This document shows, one piece after another, positions 56,239 through 64,000 of a DNA stretch of 64,000 nt (position 1 is its first letter; every line of letters starts with the position of its first letter). This DNA is from Algoriphagus aquimarinus. Lineage in GTDB: Bacteria; Bacteroidota; Bacteroidia; Cytophagales; Cyclobacteriaceae. The DNA is taken from assembly GCF_900112005.1 (NCBI RefSeq), contig NZ_FOKK01000018.1, positions 1-64,000 on the forward strand, in the 5' to 3' direction. The notes beneath the pieces were generated by a model, which worked only from the letters and a program-made list of their open reading frames with translations, made no database searches and was not told the origin of the DNA. Both the position numbers and the translations under genes were made by a program.

Positions 56239-57264
56239 CTAAAACCCCTCAGCCAAGCGGATCAATCCATAGGTCATCACAAACGCTGCAAGCGGTGCCA
56301 CAGCCCAGACCGCAAAAAAGCGGCGGACGGTTTTATTTTGAAACGTGGGCTTAAAGCCGTTTTTCCGGATGCTCAAGGCGATAAATGCAGCGCCATTCAG
56401 CTGAACCAAGGAAGTAGGAATTCCCTTTAGCGCAGATGCCAAGAGAAGCAAACTGGCGACTATTAGCGCAATAATGGTAGCATAGAAGGGACTCACTTCC
56501 ACGATTTCTTTGCCAGTAGTCTCCGTCACCTGATGCCCCAGCAGCGAGCTTCCAATTGCAAAACATGGAGCGACAATCAGCACAGACAAAATGGTGATGG
56601 GGAGGAAATTCTCAGTTCCTACCGGCCCAAGCTCATTGGCAGTAAGGGAGGCGATTGGAGCAGCTGCATTGGCCACGTTATTGGATCCTATGGAAAATGC
56701 CACATACAAAGACGCCGCGATCAAGACAAATTTTAGCCCTTTGTGCTCTTGAAGGTGACTGTAATCCTCCGTCAATAGTTTGGATTTGATCAATGGAAAA
56801 ACCCACTGTATTAACACCCACATCAGCCCAAAAGCCACCAGAGGGAGAATAAACCAAGTGGGGATGATTTCATAAAAGAGGGTATCGGTATTCAGTCCAT
56901 CCAGAGCCAAAGCAGCTCCTGAAATAGACAGTACCGTAGACTGACTGGTGGATTGAGGAACCCCGAGTAAGTTGGCCACCAAGAGCGACAAGGCGACCGA
57001 AAGTAAGATGACGGAAGTGTTGAATGGGGTAAAGTAGGATTGCTCTAAGAGTCCAAGCCCCAGTGTTAAGGACACTTTTTTACCCGCAATCAATGCTCCC
57101 AGCAGGACCATCACCCCAAAAAGACCTGGGATTAGGCTTCGTTTGATGACCGAGGCCCCATAGGCAGCCGAGAAAGAGGGGGCCGTCCCACTCCCGCCCA
57201 TGGTGATGGCAAGAAACATGGCCAATAAAAAAGGAAGGGTCAGGTGATTTAGTAATTCGGACAT
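56239..57264 (-). CDS. PiT-family anion permease, CysP-like
   Basis: An inner-membrane carrier of 341 residues with about 10 TM helices. Automatic naming would be phosphate transporter, but the PiT GANDVANA motif is replaced in the first repeat by MGGSGTAPSFSAAYGAS and kept as SNNVANAAAP in the second; the STTH region reads VPQSTSQST. These features recall Bacillus CysP, a sulfate permease of the PiT family. Sulfate or phosphate import are both possible. It lies 6 bp after a DUF2490 gene, in one operon. Confidence 0.82.
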   Translation of the reverse strand: MSELLNHLTLPFLLAMFLAITMGGSGTAPSFSAAYGASVIKRSLIPGLFGVMVLLGALIAGKKVSLTLGLGLLEQSYFTPFNTSVILLSVALSLLVANLLGVPQSTSQSTVLSISGAALALDGLNTDTLFYEIIPTWFILPLVAFGLMWVLIQWVFPLIKSKLLTEDYSHLQEHKGLKFVLIAASLYVAFSIGSNNVANAAAPIASLTANELGPVGTENFLPITILSVLIVAPCFAIGSSLLGHQVTETTGKEIVEVSPFYATIIALIVASLLLLASALKGIPTSLVQLNGAAFIALSIRKNGFKPTFQNKTVRRFFAVWAVAPLAAFVMTYGLIRLAEGF

Positions 57265-57270
57265 AGGAGC

Positions 57271-57993
57271 TTATTTTTTGGCGAATTTTAGTTGATGATG
57301 TAAAGTGATCCGAGTGATGTTCCTGCTGTAGAAGTCTTTTCCGCTGGGCTTTTGCTGATACCAATTCAGGTAGCCCAGTTCCAATCCAAAATTGGGTTCG
57401 GGCATGAAGATGATGCTGCCTCCTACTCGATTTTGGTCAAATACATTAGAAGTGATTGTGCTAGCTAGATGAAGATGGATTTCGTCAAAAGCCTTTAGGG
57501 TGATTTTTGGATGGGGAATATAGCTTAGCTCCAATCGATAGCGAACCCGGTTGGCAACATGTTCAAAACCTTGGGGTTCCTTTTGGAAAAACCGCCATTC
57601 GTACCAGTATCGGTGCTGGAGAATTAGCTTAGACGTAATAGACTGCTGGTAGATAAGCTCAAGCTGAGGTCGCAATTCAAGCTTTTTCTGGATCACTTCT
57701 CCCACCGGACTATTGGGCAAGGAATGCTGAAAATAGGTGAATCCCCCTCCTACACTCCAGCCCTGTCCCAGTTTGCGCTCCAGCAAACTCCGCAGCACAA
57801 CCTGATGCTGTCTCCAGGGAAACCAATAGGTACGCTCTTCGACCTCATGACGAAATAGGTACTGATCTGAAATCCTGACCTTAAGTAGGTACCGGGTCCA
57901 CAGCAGATTTTGCTTTTCGATCGTTCGTTGAGCGAAAGATTGAAAGACCAGCAGGATAAACAAGAGCGTAAAACTCAGTGCAAACTTCTTCAT
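57271..57993 (-). CDS. DUF2490-family outer-membrane protein
   Basis: A 240-residue secreted beta-rich protein. The ATG at 57993 gives signal peptide MKKFALSFTLLFILLVFQSFAQ; the longer frame adds 29 residues before it. Repeated amphipathic strands (FRHEVEERTYWFPWRQHQVVLR, GWSVGGGFTYFQHSL, ITLKAFDEIHLHLAS) and a final LHHQLKFAKK fit a small outer-membrane barrel. It is co-transcribed with the CysP/PiT-like permease. Confidence 0.82.
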   Translation of the reverse strand: MKKFALSFTLLFILLVFQSFAQRTIEKQNLLWTRYLLKVRISDQYLFRHEVEERTYWFPWRQHQVVLRSLLERKLGQGWSVGGGFTYFQHSLPNSPVGEVIQKKLELRPQLELIYQQSITSKLILQHRYWYEWRFFQKEPQGFEHVANRVRYRLELSYIPHPKITLKAFDEIHLHLASTITSNVFDQNRVGGSIIFMPEPNFGLELGYLNWYQQKPSGKDFYSRNITRITLHHQLKFAKK

Positions 57994-58010
57994 GAGCGTT
58001 ATAATTTCAG

Positions 58011-58053
58011 CAAATATATTCATTTCCCTATATACCCTATCTTTTTTATAGGG
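58011..58053 (-). promoter_or_regulatory. candidate promoter and operator of the DUF2490-permease operon
   Basis: On the minus strand TATATTTG (58018-58011) matches the -7 element about 20 nt before the ATG. A CCCTAT...ATAGGG inverted repeat (58035-58053) lies where the -33 region would be. The rest of 57994-58352 is gene-free. Confidence 0.4.
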
Positions 58054-58196
58054 ATTATTGAAATTAAATATAGACACCATATAAACACCTGATATTCAGT
58101 TGATATTTTTAGCACCTGAAGTTTCAGCCCCCCTTTCGTCTTAGTCAAATCATTATTCGGATTGGGTTTAGTTTACCCGCACTACTACCCGGCCCA

Positions 58197-58249
58197 CACT
58201 AGATTTGTCCACTGGACAAATTATTAACGCTCGCCCCTCAGAGGGACGA
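58197..58249. repeat. 54-bp direct repeat, copy 1 (left of the ornithine-cyclodeaminase gene)
   Basis: Begins CACTAGATTTGTCC, contains a TTTGTCC/GGACAAA palindrome and GCCCCTCAGAGGGAC, and matches copy 2 at 59513-59566 with three differences. Confidence 0.85.
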
Positions 58250-58352
58250 AGCATATTTATTCCTCCAATAAGATAGCTCGTGGGACTAGGTATAGTTTGG
58301 CTGACCTACTATTTTCCCGACCTTTGGGCTTTGACTAACCCGACAACCCATT

Positions 58353-59300
58353 ATGCAAATTATTCCAGATGAGAAAATCAGTGGATATCTAGGTTACACA
58401 GAACTGATTGAAGCGCTTCGTGAGATTTTTCAGTCTGACTACACCATGCCAGTGCGGCATCATCATTTTTACAAGACAGCAGAAGGAGATGATAATACGC
58501 TGATCCTTATGCCGGTCTGGAACAGCGAATACATGGGCATGAAGCAGGTGACTGTCGCACCAGCAAATGCCAGTCGAAACATGCCTTCTATTTTTGCGCA
58601 GTATATCCTCAGCAATTCCAAAACAGGTGAACCGCTGGCCATGATGAATGCTACTGAGCTCACAGCCCGGCGAACTGCCTGCACCTCCGCACTTGCCGCT
58701 TCTTACCTATGCAGGGAGGACGCAGAAAATTTATTGGTAGTAGGAGGTGGATCTGTGGCGGCCCACTTGGTTCAGGCGCATTTGGCAGTGAGGAACTTCA
58801 AAAAAGTCAGTGTCTGGATGCGGAATTCAGTCAAACTGGAGGCCTTCGTAGCGAGTTTGAAGAAGCATGGAATCCAAGCAGAAGCTGTCACAGATTTAGA
58901 AGCAGTAACCCGACAAGCTGATCTAATCGCATGCGCCACTCTTTCTAAAACCCCTGTAATTAAAGGAGATTGGGTAAAGCCTGGCGCGCACTTAGATATG
59001 ATAGGTTCTCACAAACCAGATACCCGGGAAACCGATAATGATGCTATCCGTAAGAGCACAATCTTCGTAGATTCCAGAGCTGGAGCACTTCATGAGACAG
59101 GAGAACTTGCACTTCCTATCGCTGACGGAGTCATCACAGAAGAAGACGTGAAAGCTGACATTGTGGAACTGATCAAAGGCATTCACCCTGGAAGAACCTC
59201 GGACGATGAGGTAACCCTATTCAAATCCGCCGGCTTAGCAATAGAAGACCTTGCTGCAGCGCTGCTGGTTTATAAGAGTTATAATTCCGCTCTCAGTTAA
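58353..59300 (+). CDS. ornithine cyclodeaminase/mu-crystallin family protein
   Basis: An NAD(P)-dependent cytoplasmic enzyme of 315 residues. The substrate-binding half contains MGMKQVTVAPANASR, and the Rossmann motif is LLVVGGGSVAAHLVQAH. Members include ornithine cyclodeaminase, pyrroline-2-carboxylate reductase and alanine dehydrogenase; the sequence alone does not decide between them. It stands alone between repeat-rich gaps and is bracketed by two near-identical 54-bp repeats, so it could move or duplicate as a cassette. Confidence 0.87.
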   Translation: MQIIPDEKISGYLGYTELIEALREIFQSDYTMPVRHHHFYKTAEGDDNTLILMPVWNSEYMGMKQVTVAPANASRNMPSIFAQYILSNSKTGEPLAMMNATELTARRTACTSALAASYLCREDAENLLVVGGGSVAAHLVQAHLAVRNFKKVSVWMRNSVKLEAFVASLKKHGIQAEAVTDLEAVTRQADLIACATLSKTPVIKGDWVKPGAHLDMIGSHKPDTRETDNDAIRKSTIFVDSRAGALHETGELALPIADGVITEEDVKADIVELIKGIHPGRTSDDEVTLFKSAGLAIEDLAAALLVYKSYNSALS

Positions 59301-59853
59301 ATCCTCTCTCTTCTCGATCGCTCTTCTTATTGGATGGTGTGTGTTTGATATCGGCCATGCCTACGGCATTTTTTAAATCATTCAATCTTCATTTTTCCAG
59401 CCATTGATGGTTCGACTACGCTCACCAACCATGGCTGGCTATAGGATCGGTCATGCCTACGGCATTGATTCTACAAACTATCAGATTACACCCACCCTAC
59501 TTTCTGGCTTCTCACTAGATTTGTCCTACTGGACAAATCATTAACGCTCGCCCCTCAGCGGGACGATTCATGTCCTTGCCAGAGGTTTCAACCTCTGGAA
59601 AATTTAATACAGATAAGATCCGGCAAAGTCCCAGCGGGACGGACGATATTTACTAGTCCTTCATTAAAAAAACATCCTGAAATGCATTGCAATTGGAAGT
59701 TATCTGAAGATATTCGCCAGCGATAAATCGAAGTGCATTGAGCTATTACCCTTCTCCTACCTGATAGTCCTTATCGATTGGAGTCATTGTTGTATTCTTA
59801 TTTAATCTCGCCTAACAAACAGCACCCGTTTTACGATGGGCTTTTAAAAATTT
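59301..59853. repeat. 553-bp gene-free region packed with palindromic repeats
   Basis: Seen in order: direct repeat TCATGCCTACGGCATT-like (about 59357 and 59449), CCAGCCAT...ATGGCTGG inverted repeat (59397-59438), 54-bp repeat copy 2 (59513-59566), perfect hairpin CCAGAGGTT-tc-AACCTCTGG (59579-59598), and GTCCC-agc-GGGAC (59628-59640). No coding region. Confidence 0.75.
59513..59566. repeat. 54-bp direct repeat, copy 2 (right of the ornithine-cyclodeaminase gene)
   Basis: Matches 58197-58249 with one single-base indel and two substitutions, same orientation. The copies are about 1.3 kb apart and enclose one gene. Confidence 0.85.
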
Positions 59854-60927
59854 ATGGAAATGAATTTAATTGAAAGAATTAAAAATAAATACATCAGTTT
59901 ACCTGTAGCGACAATAACTATTCTTCTCATTGGATACATTGACTTTCTAACTGGAGATGAATTTGCCTTTTCATTTTTTTACCTATTGCCAATAGCTTCC
60001 CTCTCCATATCCCCAAAGACCAGTGTATCGGCTATTATCTTCACTTCTACTTTAGCATCAATAGAATGGTTTATTGCCGAGTACCTGACACGAGAATACA
60101 CCTTACTTTTCTTTCCCATTTGGAATGCAGGAATTCGACTTATATTCTTCATTTCCATAGGCTTACTATTATATTACCTCAAAGAAAATGAGAAGAAACT
60201 TAAATCTTTAAATAGCCATTTGAAATCAATTAATAATGAAAAAAACAAATTTATAGGAATAGCCGCGCACGATATCAAAGGTCCACTTGGCATCATCAAT
60301 GCCTTTTCTGAAATTTTAATCGAGGACTATAAAGAGGAGTTGAATCCTGAAATCACCGAGATCCTAAACATAATCAAAACTACCAGTAGCAATAGCATTA
60401 CAGTAGTTAGGAACCTGCTGGATGTTTCAAAAATAGAAGCTGGCAAATTAGTCTTAACCTACAAGTCACAGGACTACATTTCATTTATAGCTAATCAAGT
60501 TCACATCAACCAAATACTAGCTAAAAACAAAGAGATTGGGATTAAACTAGACACTTCAACAGATGAAATAATTGTCGATTTTGACGAACATTATTTCAGT
60601 GAAGTTATAGGCAATTTATTATCGAATGCGATCAAATACTCGAATAGAAATACTGAAATCTTGATCAGAGTCTCGTTGTCTGACAAAAACCAACTGCTTA
60701 CAGAGGTAATTGATAATGGTATTGGAATTTCGGAGGAAGAGCAACAAAATCTTTTCAATTATTTTCAAAAAACAAGTTCCCGACCTACCGAAGGAGAAGA
60801 GAGTACAGGATTAGGCCTAGCTATTTCTAAGCAAATAATCACCCTTCATCATGGGCAGATCGGTGTCAAAAGTTCTAAAAACCAAGGCTCCAACTTTTTC
60901 TTCAGCATACCCCTAAAAAGGCCATAA
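59854..60927 (+). CDS. membrane sensor histidine kinase
   Basis: A 357-residue kinase. The N-terminal half has about four TM helices (~17-108: LPVATITILLIGYIDF, FAFSFFYLLPIASLSI, SAIIFTSTLASIEWF, IRLIFFISIGLLLYYL) and no periplasmic sensor domain. A coiled coil (~108-130) leads to HisKA with His139 in GIAAHDIKGPLG. The ATPase domain has NLLSNAIKYS, IDNGIGISEEE and STGLGLAIS. No response-regulator gene is adjacent, so it is an orphan within this window. The signal is unknown. Confidence 0.9.
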   Translation: MEMNLIERIKNKYISLPVATITILLIGYIDFLTGDEFAFSFFYLLPIASLSISPKTSVSAIIFTSTLASIEWFIAEYLTREYTLLFFPIWNAGIRLIFFISIGLLLYYLKENEKKLKSLNSHLKSINNEKNKFIGIAAHDIKGPLGIINAFSEILIEDYKEELNPEITEILNIIKTTSSNSITVVRNLLDVSKIEAGKLVLTYKSQDYISFIANQVHINQILAKNKEIGIKLDTSTDEIIVDFDEHYFSEVIGNLLSNAIKYSNRNTEILIRVSLSDKNQLLTEVIDNGIGISEEEQQNLFNYFQKTSSRPTEGEESTGLGLAISKQIITLHHGQIGVKSSKNQGSNFFFSIPLKRP

Positions 60928-61027
60928 TTTCATCCTAGCCTCCGCAAAACCCCAAACTATCTCCGAAAGTAACCGCTCCTAATTCAGCTGGCTTAGCAAG
61001 ACTTTGTTATTGAAATTCTACCTCCCT

Positions 61028-62047
61028 TTACAGGGTAACTACAGCTTTGATAACTTTACTTTTAGGATCTAACCACTCCTTAAAAACATGAGGTAAAGCC
61101 TCAAAATCAGCGCTATGTGTTACCCATGGTTTTATGTCAATTTTACCGCTTTCCATCAATTGTATAATAGAAGAAAAGTCCTGTGGCAGGCTATTTCTAC
61201 TTGCCAACAAGGTGGTTTCCCGACGGTGAAAAAGTGGGTCATCAAAACTAGCTTCGCCAATAAATAAGCCCACAAAAACCAACTTCCCGCCAAAGGCAAC
61301 ATAGTTGAAGGCATTTTTCATGGAATTGGGATTACCTGTGGCATCAAAAACGACGGTTGGTAAAAATCCATCAAGGCAGCTTCTCAGCGCATCGGGAGTG
61401 AAACCTTCCTTGGCTTCAAGAATAAAATCAACCTGCATCTGCTCTTTTGCAAAATTCAACCGCTCTTTGTTTATATCCAAAACCACCACCGTAGCACCTC
61501 GCAATTTGGCAAACTGCATCACAGATAAACCTATCGGTCCAGCACCAATTACTAGAACCAAGTCCTTTGGGTTGACTTCTGCCCGCTGAACAGCGTGTGC
61601 TCCTATACTTAAAGGCTCGACCAAAGCCAATTGCTCGAAGCTTAAGATTTTTGAAGGATGTAATTTGCGAATAGGGACTTTCAAATACTCCGTCATACCT
61701 CCATCCACATGCACTCCCAACACCTGCAGATTTTCACAACAATTACCCTTATCATTGAGACAGGATTGACATGTCCCACAGTTCAAATAGGGCTCAATAG
61801 TCACTCTATCGCCGACATGGATAGCATCGGTATCGCTACCTAATCCCACCACTTCCGCTCCCAATTCATGTCCCAATACCCGAGGATAGCTGAAGAATGG
61901 CTGCTTGCCTCTAAAAGCGTGATAGTCTGTGCCACAAATGCCAATCTTCTTTATTTTCACTAGGGCCTCATCGGCTTGAAGGCTTGTAGGCTCCTCTTTC
62001 TCTTGAAACGTGAAGACTGTTGGGTTATCTAAAACAAGGGTTTTCAT
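61028..62047 (-). CDS. zinc-binding medium-chain alcohol dehydrogenase
   Basis: An NAD(P)-dependent zinc dehydrogenase of 339 residues, similar in layout to sorbitol, L-threonine or L-galactonate dehydrogenases. Catalytic zinc residues lie in GICGTDYHAF and GHELGAEVVG; the structural zinc cluster is CGTCQSCLNDKGNC; the Rossmann motif is LVIGAGPIGLSVMQ. The substrate is probably a polyol or sugar acid but is not fixed by sequence. Encoded 46 bp after the PhyH dioxygenase, likely the same operon and pathway. Confidence 0.9.
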   Translation of the reverse strand: MKTLVLDNPTVFTFQEKEEPTSLQADEALVKIKKIGICGTDYHAFRGKQPFFSYPRVLGHELGAEVVGLGSDTDAIHVGDRVTIEPYLNCGTCQSCLNDKGNCCENLQVLGVHVDGGMTEYLKVPIRKLHPSKILSFEQLALVEPLSIGAHAVQRAEVNPKDLVLVIGAGPIGLSVMQFAKLRGATVVVLDINKERLNFAKEQMQVDFILEAKEGFTPDALRSCLDGFLPTVVFDATGNPNSMKNAFNYVAFGGKLVFVGLFIGEASFDDPLFHRRETTLLASRNSLPQDFSSIIQLMESGKIDIKPWVTHSADFEALPHVFKEWLDPKSKVIKAVVTL

Positions 62048-62093
62048 TTTTACTTTTTGAAACTTTAAAAATCAATTTACACGGTGGCGGTAC

Positions 62094-62831
62094 TTAAACA
62101 TCCAAAATATGCCTCCCTTTTTCACCAATCCGCTGTGAAGTTTCATCAGTGATGTACTTCTTTTGGTCGATCTGCTGAGGTTGCTCTCTGCTACAGAAAT
62201 AGCTATGAATACTCCTTCTCACCTTGTCTGTTTGATTGGTGGTACCTCCATGCCAGACGTGTGAGTTGAAAATAAAGACAGAACCAGCAGGAGCGATAAT
62301 TCGGATCTCATCCGGGTGTTTCTCGAGAGGATCTGCCATCACTTCATCGGGCAAACTGCTTAATTTATGCGATTTGGGTACGATTCGGGTAGACCCATTT
62401 TGAGCTGTAAAATCGTCAAAAAGCCATATACTGTTGCAAACTTTATAGTCCCCATTCACGACGGTATTTTTCCAGTCCACATGAAGTTTTTGAAGTCCCT
62501 GATTGGGTTTTGCAGCTCTATAATTGAGTGAGGACAATTTGTATTCCTGTCCCAAAACAGCTTCAATTCCAGCTAGCACTCTCGGATGGGTGTAGAAAAC
62601 ATCGAAAACAGGCCCCTTGTTGACCAAATTAGCCAAGCGGTCTGCTCCCTCCTCTTTCGGGTGACGTATGTATTTCGACTCTGCCAATTCCGCCCCTGCA
62701 TTTTCACCCTCAGCCTGCATCAATTCATCAATTCTGTCATTGACTTGCTTGACCTGCTCGGCAGTCAATAATTGCCCTAAATTGAGATAGCCATAGGTAT
62801 CTAAAAATTCGATTTCTTCTTTCGTGAGCAT
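62094..62831 (-). CDS. phytanoyl-CoA dioxygenase (PhyH) family protein
   Basis: A 245-residue Fe(II)/2-oxoglutarate-dependent dioxygenase-like protein. The metal-binding HxD is LHVDW, the distal His is in FNSHVWHGGT, and the 2-oxoglutarate Arg is plausibly in VRRSIHSYF. The N-terminus FLDTYGYLNLGQLLTAEQV is typical. It probably hydroxylates a small molecule that the downstream alcohol dehydrogenase oxidises; the substrate is unknown. The upstream region contains a tandem duplication. Confidence 0.88.
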   Translation of the reverse strand: MLTKEEIEFLDTYGYLNLGQLLTAEQVKQVNDRIDELMQAEGENAGAELAESKYIRHPKEEGADRLANLVNKGPVFDVFYTHPRVLAGIEAVLGQEYKLSSLNYRAAKPNQGLQKLHVDWKNTVVNGDYKVCNSIWLFDDFTAQNGSTRIVPKSHKLSSLPDEVMADPLEKHPDEIRIIAPAGSVFIFNSHVWHGGTTNQTDKVRRSIHSYFCSREQPQQIDQKKYITDETSQRIGEKGRHILDV

Positions 62832-63305
62832 ATGGAGGTAATTTATGATTAACCGTAATGATGCCAGATCCTTTAATTCCTTGCTTATCCTGTCTGGTGC
62901 CGGATGTCCAATGTGATCCCAAGAAGTGAGTTTACCAAAACTTTTGATGCTTGTACCTTTTACAGCCAGAAAAGCGGAAAATCAAAGTATTTTCAGTCGC
63001 TACACCTATAATTCAAAGATAAAAATATTAAATGTGATTATCCGAAATGATGCCAGTTGCCTTAGATTCTTTGCTTATCTGGTCGGAAGACCGATGACCG
63101 AAGTGACCTCAATTATAAATTTGAACAAATTCTAGATTGCTTTTCCCTCTTTACTGGTAGAAAAGCGGATATACATAATATTAAAAATGAAGCAATCGAT
63201 AAGCTGCTCAACTTTCACTTCTTTTGACTGTACTACTATTTCACTTTTTAGAGTGCAGATAATAGGAGACTTGAGCTCGTCATACGAAAAATAAATTTTT
63301 ACAGA
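62832..63305. repeat. 474-bp gene-free region with a ~190-bp tandem duplication
   Basis: Two degenerate copies are offset by 189-191 bp: AATGATGCCAG...CTTGCTTATC (~62858) pairs with AATGATGCCAG...TTGCTTATC (~63047), and AGAAAAGCGGA at ~62968 pairs with ~63159. Part (63081-63110) also matches the minus strand at 24063-24092 in 26 of 30 positions. No gene is apparent. Confidence 0.65.
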
Positions 63306-63764
63306 TTATTTAAAACCTCCTATGGCTACTACAGTGGTCACCCAAACAATTACGCATGAGATAAAAATCCCTATGGTGTTTGCCAAAAAGGCCTTTTTCC
63401 TATCCATACCAAAAAGATAGCCTGCAATGGTACCTGCATATACTCCAGTGCCGGGAACCGGAAGAAGTACAAAAAACATTAGGCCCCAAAAACCATATTT
63501 TTGCACGTTTTTGCCTGCTCCAGCCTTAGCTCTGCGCCCCACAAAAATTGCTGCTTTCTTGTAATGATACCATTTCAGGAAATAACGATTTACTACATCT
63601 AGAAAAAATGTCATGACAGGGAATACCAGCACATTGGCACCAAAGCAAAGTACAAAGGCCAAATAAATATTTATATCATTTAATAACGCGTATGGGATTC
63701 CGAGTTTCGCCTCTCCGAAAGGGGAAATGCTCCATAGCATGGCGATAAGTATGTCGAGAAACAT
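63306..63764 (-). CDS. small multidrug-export family membrane protein (COG2426-like)
   Basis: An inner-membrane protein of 152 residues with four or five TM helices and the segments MLWSISPFGEAKLGIPYAL and LPVPGTGVYAGTIAGYLFGM typical of the putative small multidrug-export family. The ATG at 63764 is chosen since the 19-residue upstream extension is not conserved-looking. A -7 box TACTTTTG (minus strand, 63792-63785) lies about 20 nt upstream. The actual substrate is unproven. Confidence 0.83.
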   Translation of the reverse strand: MFLDILIAMLWSISPFGEAKLGIPYALLNDINIYLAFVLCFGANVLVFPVMTFFLDVVNRYFLKWYHYKKAAIFVGRRAKAGAGKNVQKYGFWGLMFFVLLPVPGTGVYAGTIAGYLFGMDRKKAFLANTIGIFISCVIVWVTTVVAIGGFK

Positions 63765-63784
63765 TTTGTGGTGATTAGATGCTG

Positions 63785-63792
63785 CAAAAGTA
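63785..63792 (-). promoter_or_regulatory. promoter -7 box of the small export protein gene
   Basis: TACTTTTG on the minus strand matches TAnnTTTG and predicts a leader of about 13 nt. Confidence 0.45.
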
Positions 63793-63901
63793 ATGAATTC
63801 GTAAGCGCCACAGCAGGGCACAACTTCATATTATAGCAAGAAACGCTTTTCAGCGCAAAAGGATTTCATTTTGATTGATTGACTGTAATTAGGGCTGACA
63901 C

Positions 63902-64000
63902 CTACACAACTTTGCTTACGAAGCTGGAAGAAGGAAGAACTTTACTTGCTAAAGGCAGCGTAAACTTGAAGTTACTGCCTTGTCCCTCTACACTTTCAAC
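63902..64000 (-). CDS. histidine kinase C-terminus, partial at window edge
   Basis: The last 32 residues of a protein entering from beyond the window: VESVEGQGSNFKFTLPL matches the end of a HATPase domain after the G2 box (usual form ES..G.GS.F.F.LPL). A 15-residue tail follows before TAG at 63902. The rest of the kinase lies outside. Confidence 0.75.
   Translation of the reverse strand, partial: VESVEGQGSNFKFTLPLASKVLPSSSFVSKVV

Noticed and set aside
62926-63135. 69-codon frame in the gap upstream of the PhyH gene
   Set aside because: Lies inside the tandem duplication, has no homology features, and the second repeat copy does not preserve the frame.

Overview
The window looks like chromosomal DNA from a Bacteroidota bacterium, most likely Cytophagales (Cyclobacteriaceae/Algoriphagus-like; the genus is a low-confidence guess). 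Supporting signs are SusC/SusD proteins with an ECF sigma/FecR pair, a UpxY-type NusG paralogue, a Bacteroidetes IS4-type element, DUF6503/DUF2490/OmpH proteins, many Bacteroidetes-style palindromic intergenic repeats, and promoter boxes of the TAnnTTTG type. No rRNA, tRNA or CRISPR array was seen.

Layout. 1-1401: IS4-family insertion sequence. 2.3-10.0 kb (minus): metal-efflux operon of response regulator, sensor kinase, a CzcA-type RND pump fused to a TolC-like outer-membrane factor, and an adaptor lipoprotein. 10.6-11.9 kb (minus): PepSY membrane protein behind a palindromic operator. 12.3-22.0 kb (plus): ECF sigma factor, FecR, SusC, SusD, a small lipoprotein, a Tat-exported PLP aminotransferase and an AEC transporter, closed by a terminator. 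22.2-26.7 kb: DUF6503 lipoprotein, alpha-E and circularly permuted ATP-grasp pair, YitT. 26.8-27.7 kb: MNT/HEPN toxin-antitoxin pair. 27.9-30.7 kb: metG and a TetR regulator. 30.9-32.8 kb: a RelE/HigB-type toxin with an apparent non-AUG start, its antidote, a DUF4160/DUF2442 pair and a small membrane protein. 33.1-38.9 kb (plus): ligA with a large insertion, dapA, xseA-xseB, an outer-membrane protein. 38.9-46.3 kb (minus): UpxY as a single-gene unit, then a TetR-TolC-adaptor-RND efflux operon. 47-50.6 kb: purL. 51.1-54.7 kb: an AAA ATPase/subtilase pair matching the IetAS anti-phage system. 54.7-56.2 kb: a truncated REP-associated tyrosine transposase with flanking repeats, and a Skp/OmpH gene. 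56.2-64 kb: a CysP/PiT-like permease with DUF2490, an ornithine-cyclodeaminase homologue flanked by near-identical repeats, a sensor kinase, a PhyH dioxygenase with a zinc alcohol dehydrogenase, a small export protein, and the 3' end of another histidine kinase cut by the window edge.

How the parts fit. Two separate tripartite efflux operons, one under a two-component system and one under TetR, carry a similar ~90-nt element or small ORF at the junction before the adaptor gene. The 12-22 kb locus is an outer-membrane uptake unit in which a secreted aminotransferase replaces the usual glycan hydrolases, suggesting a nitrogenous substrate. The 26-32 kb and 51-56 kb stretches are accessory: toxin-antitoxin modules, a defence pair and repeat-associated mobile DNA.
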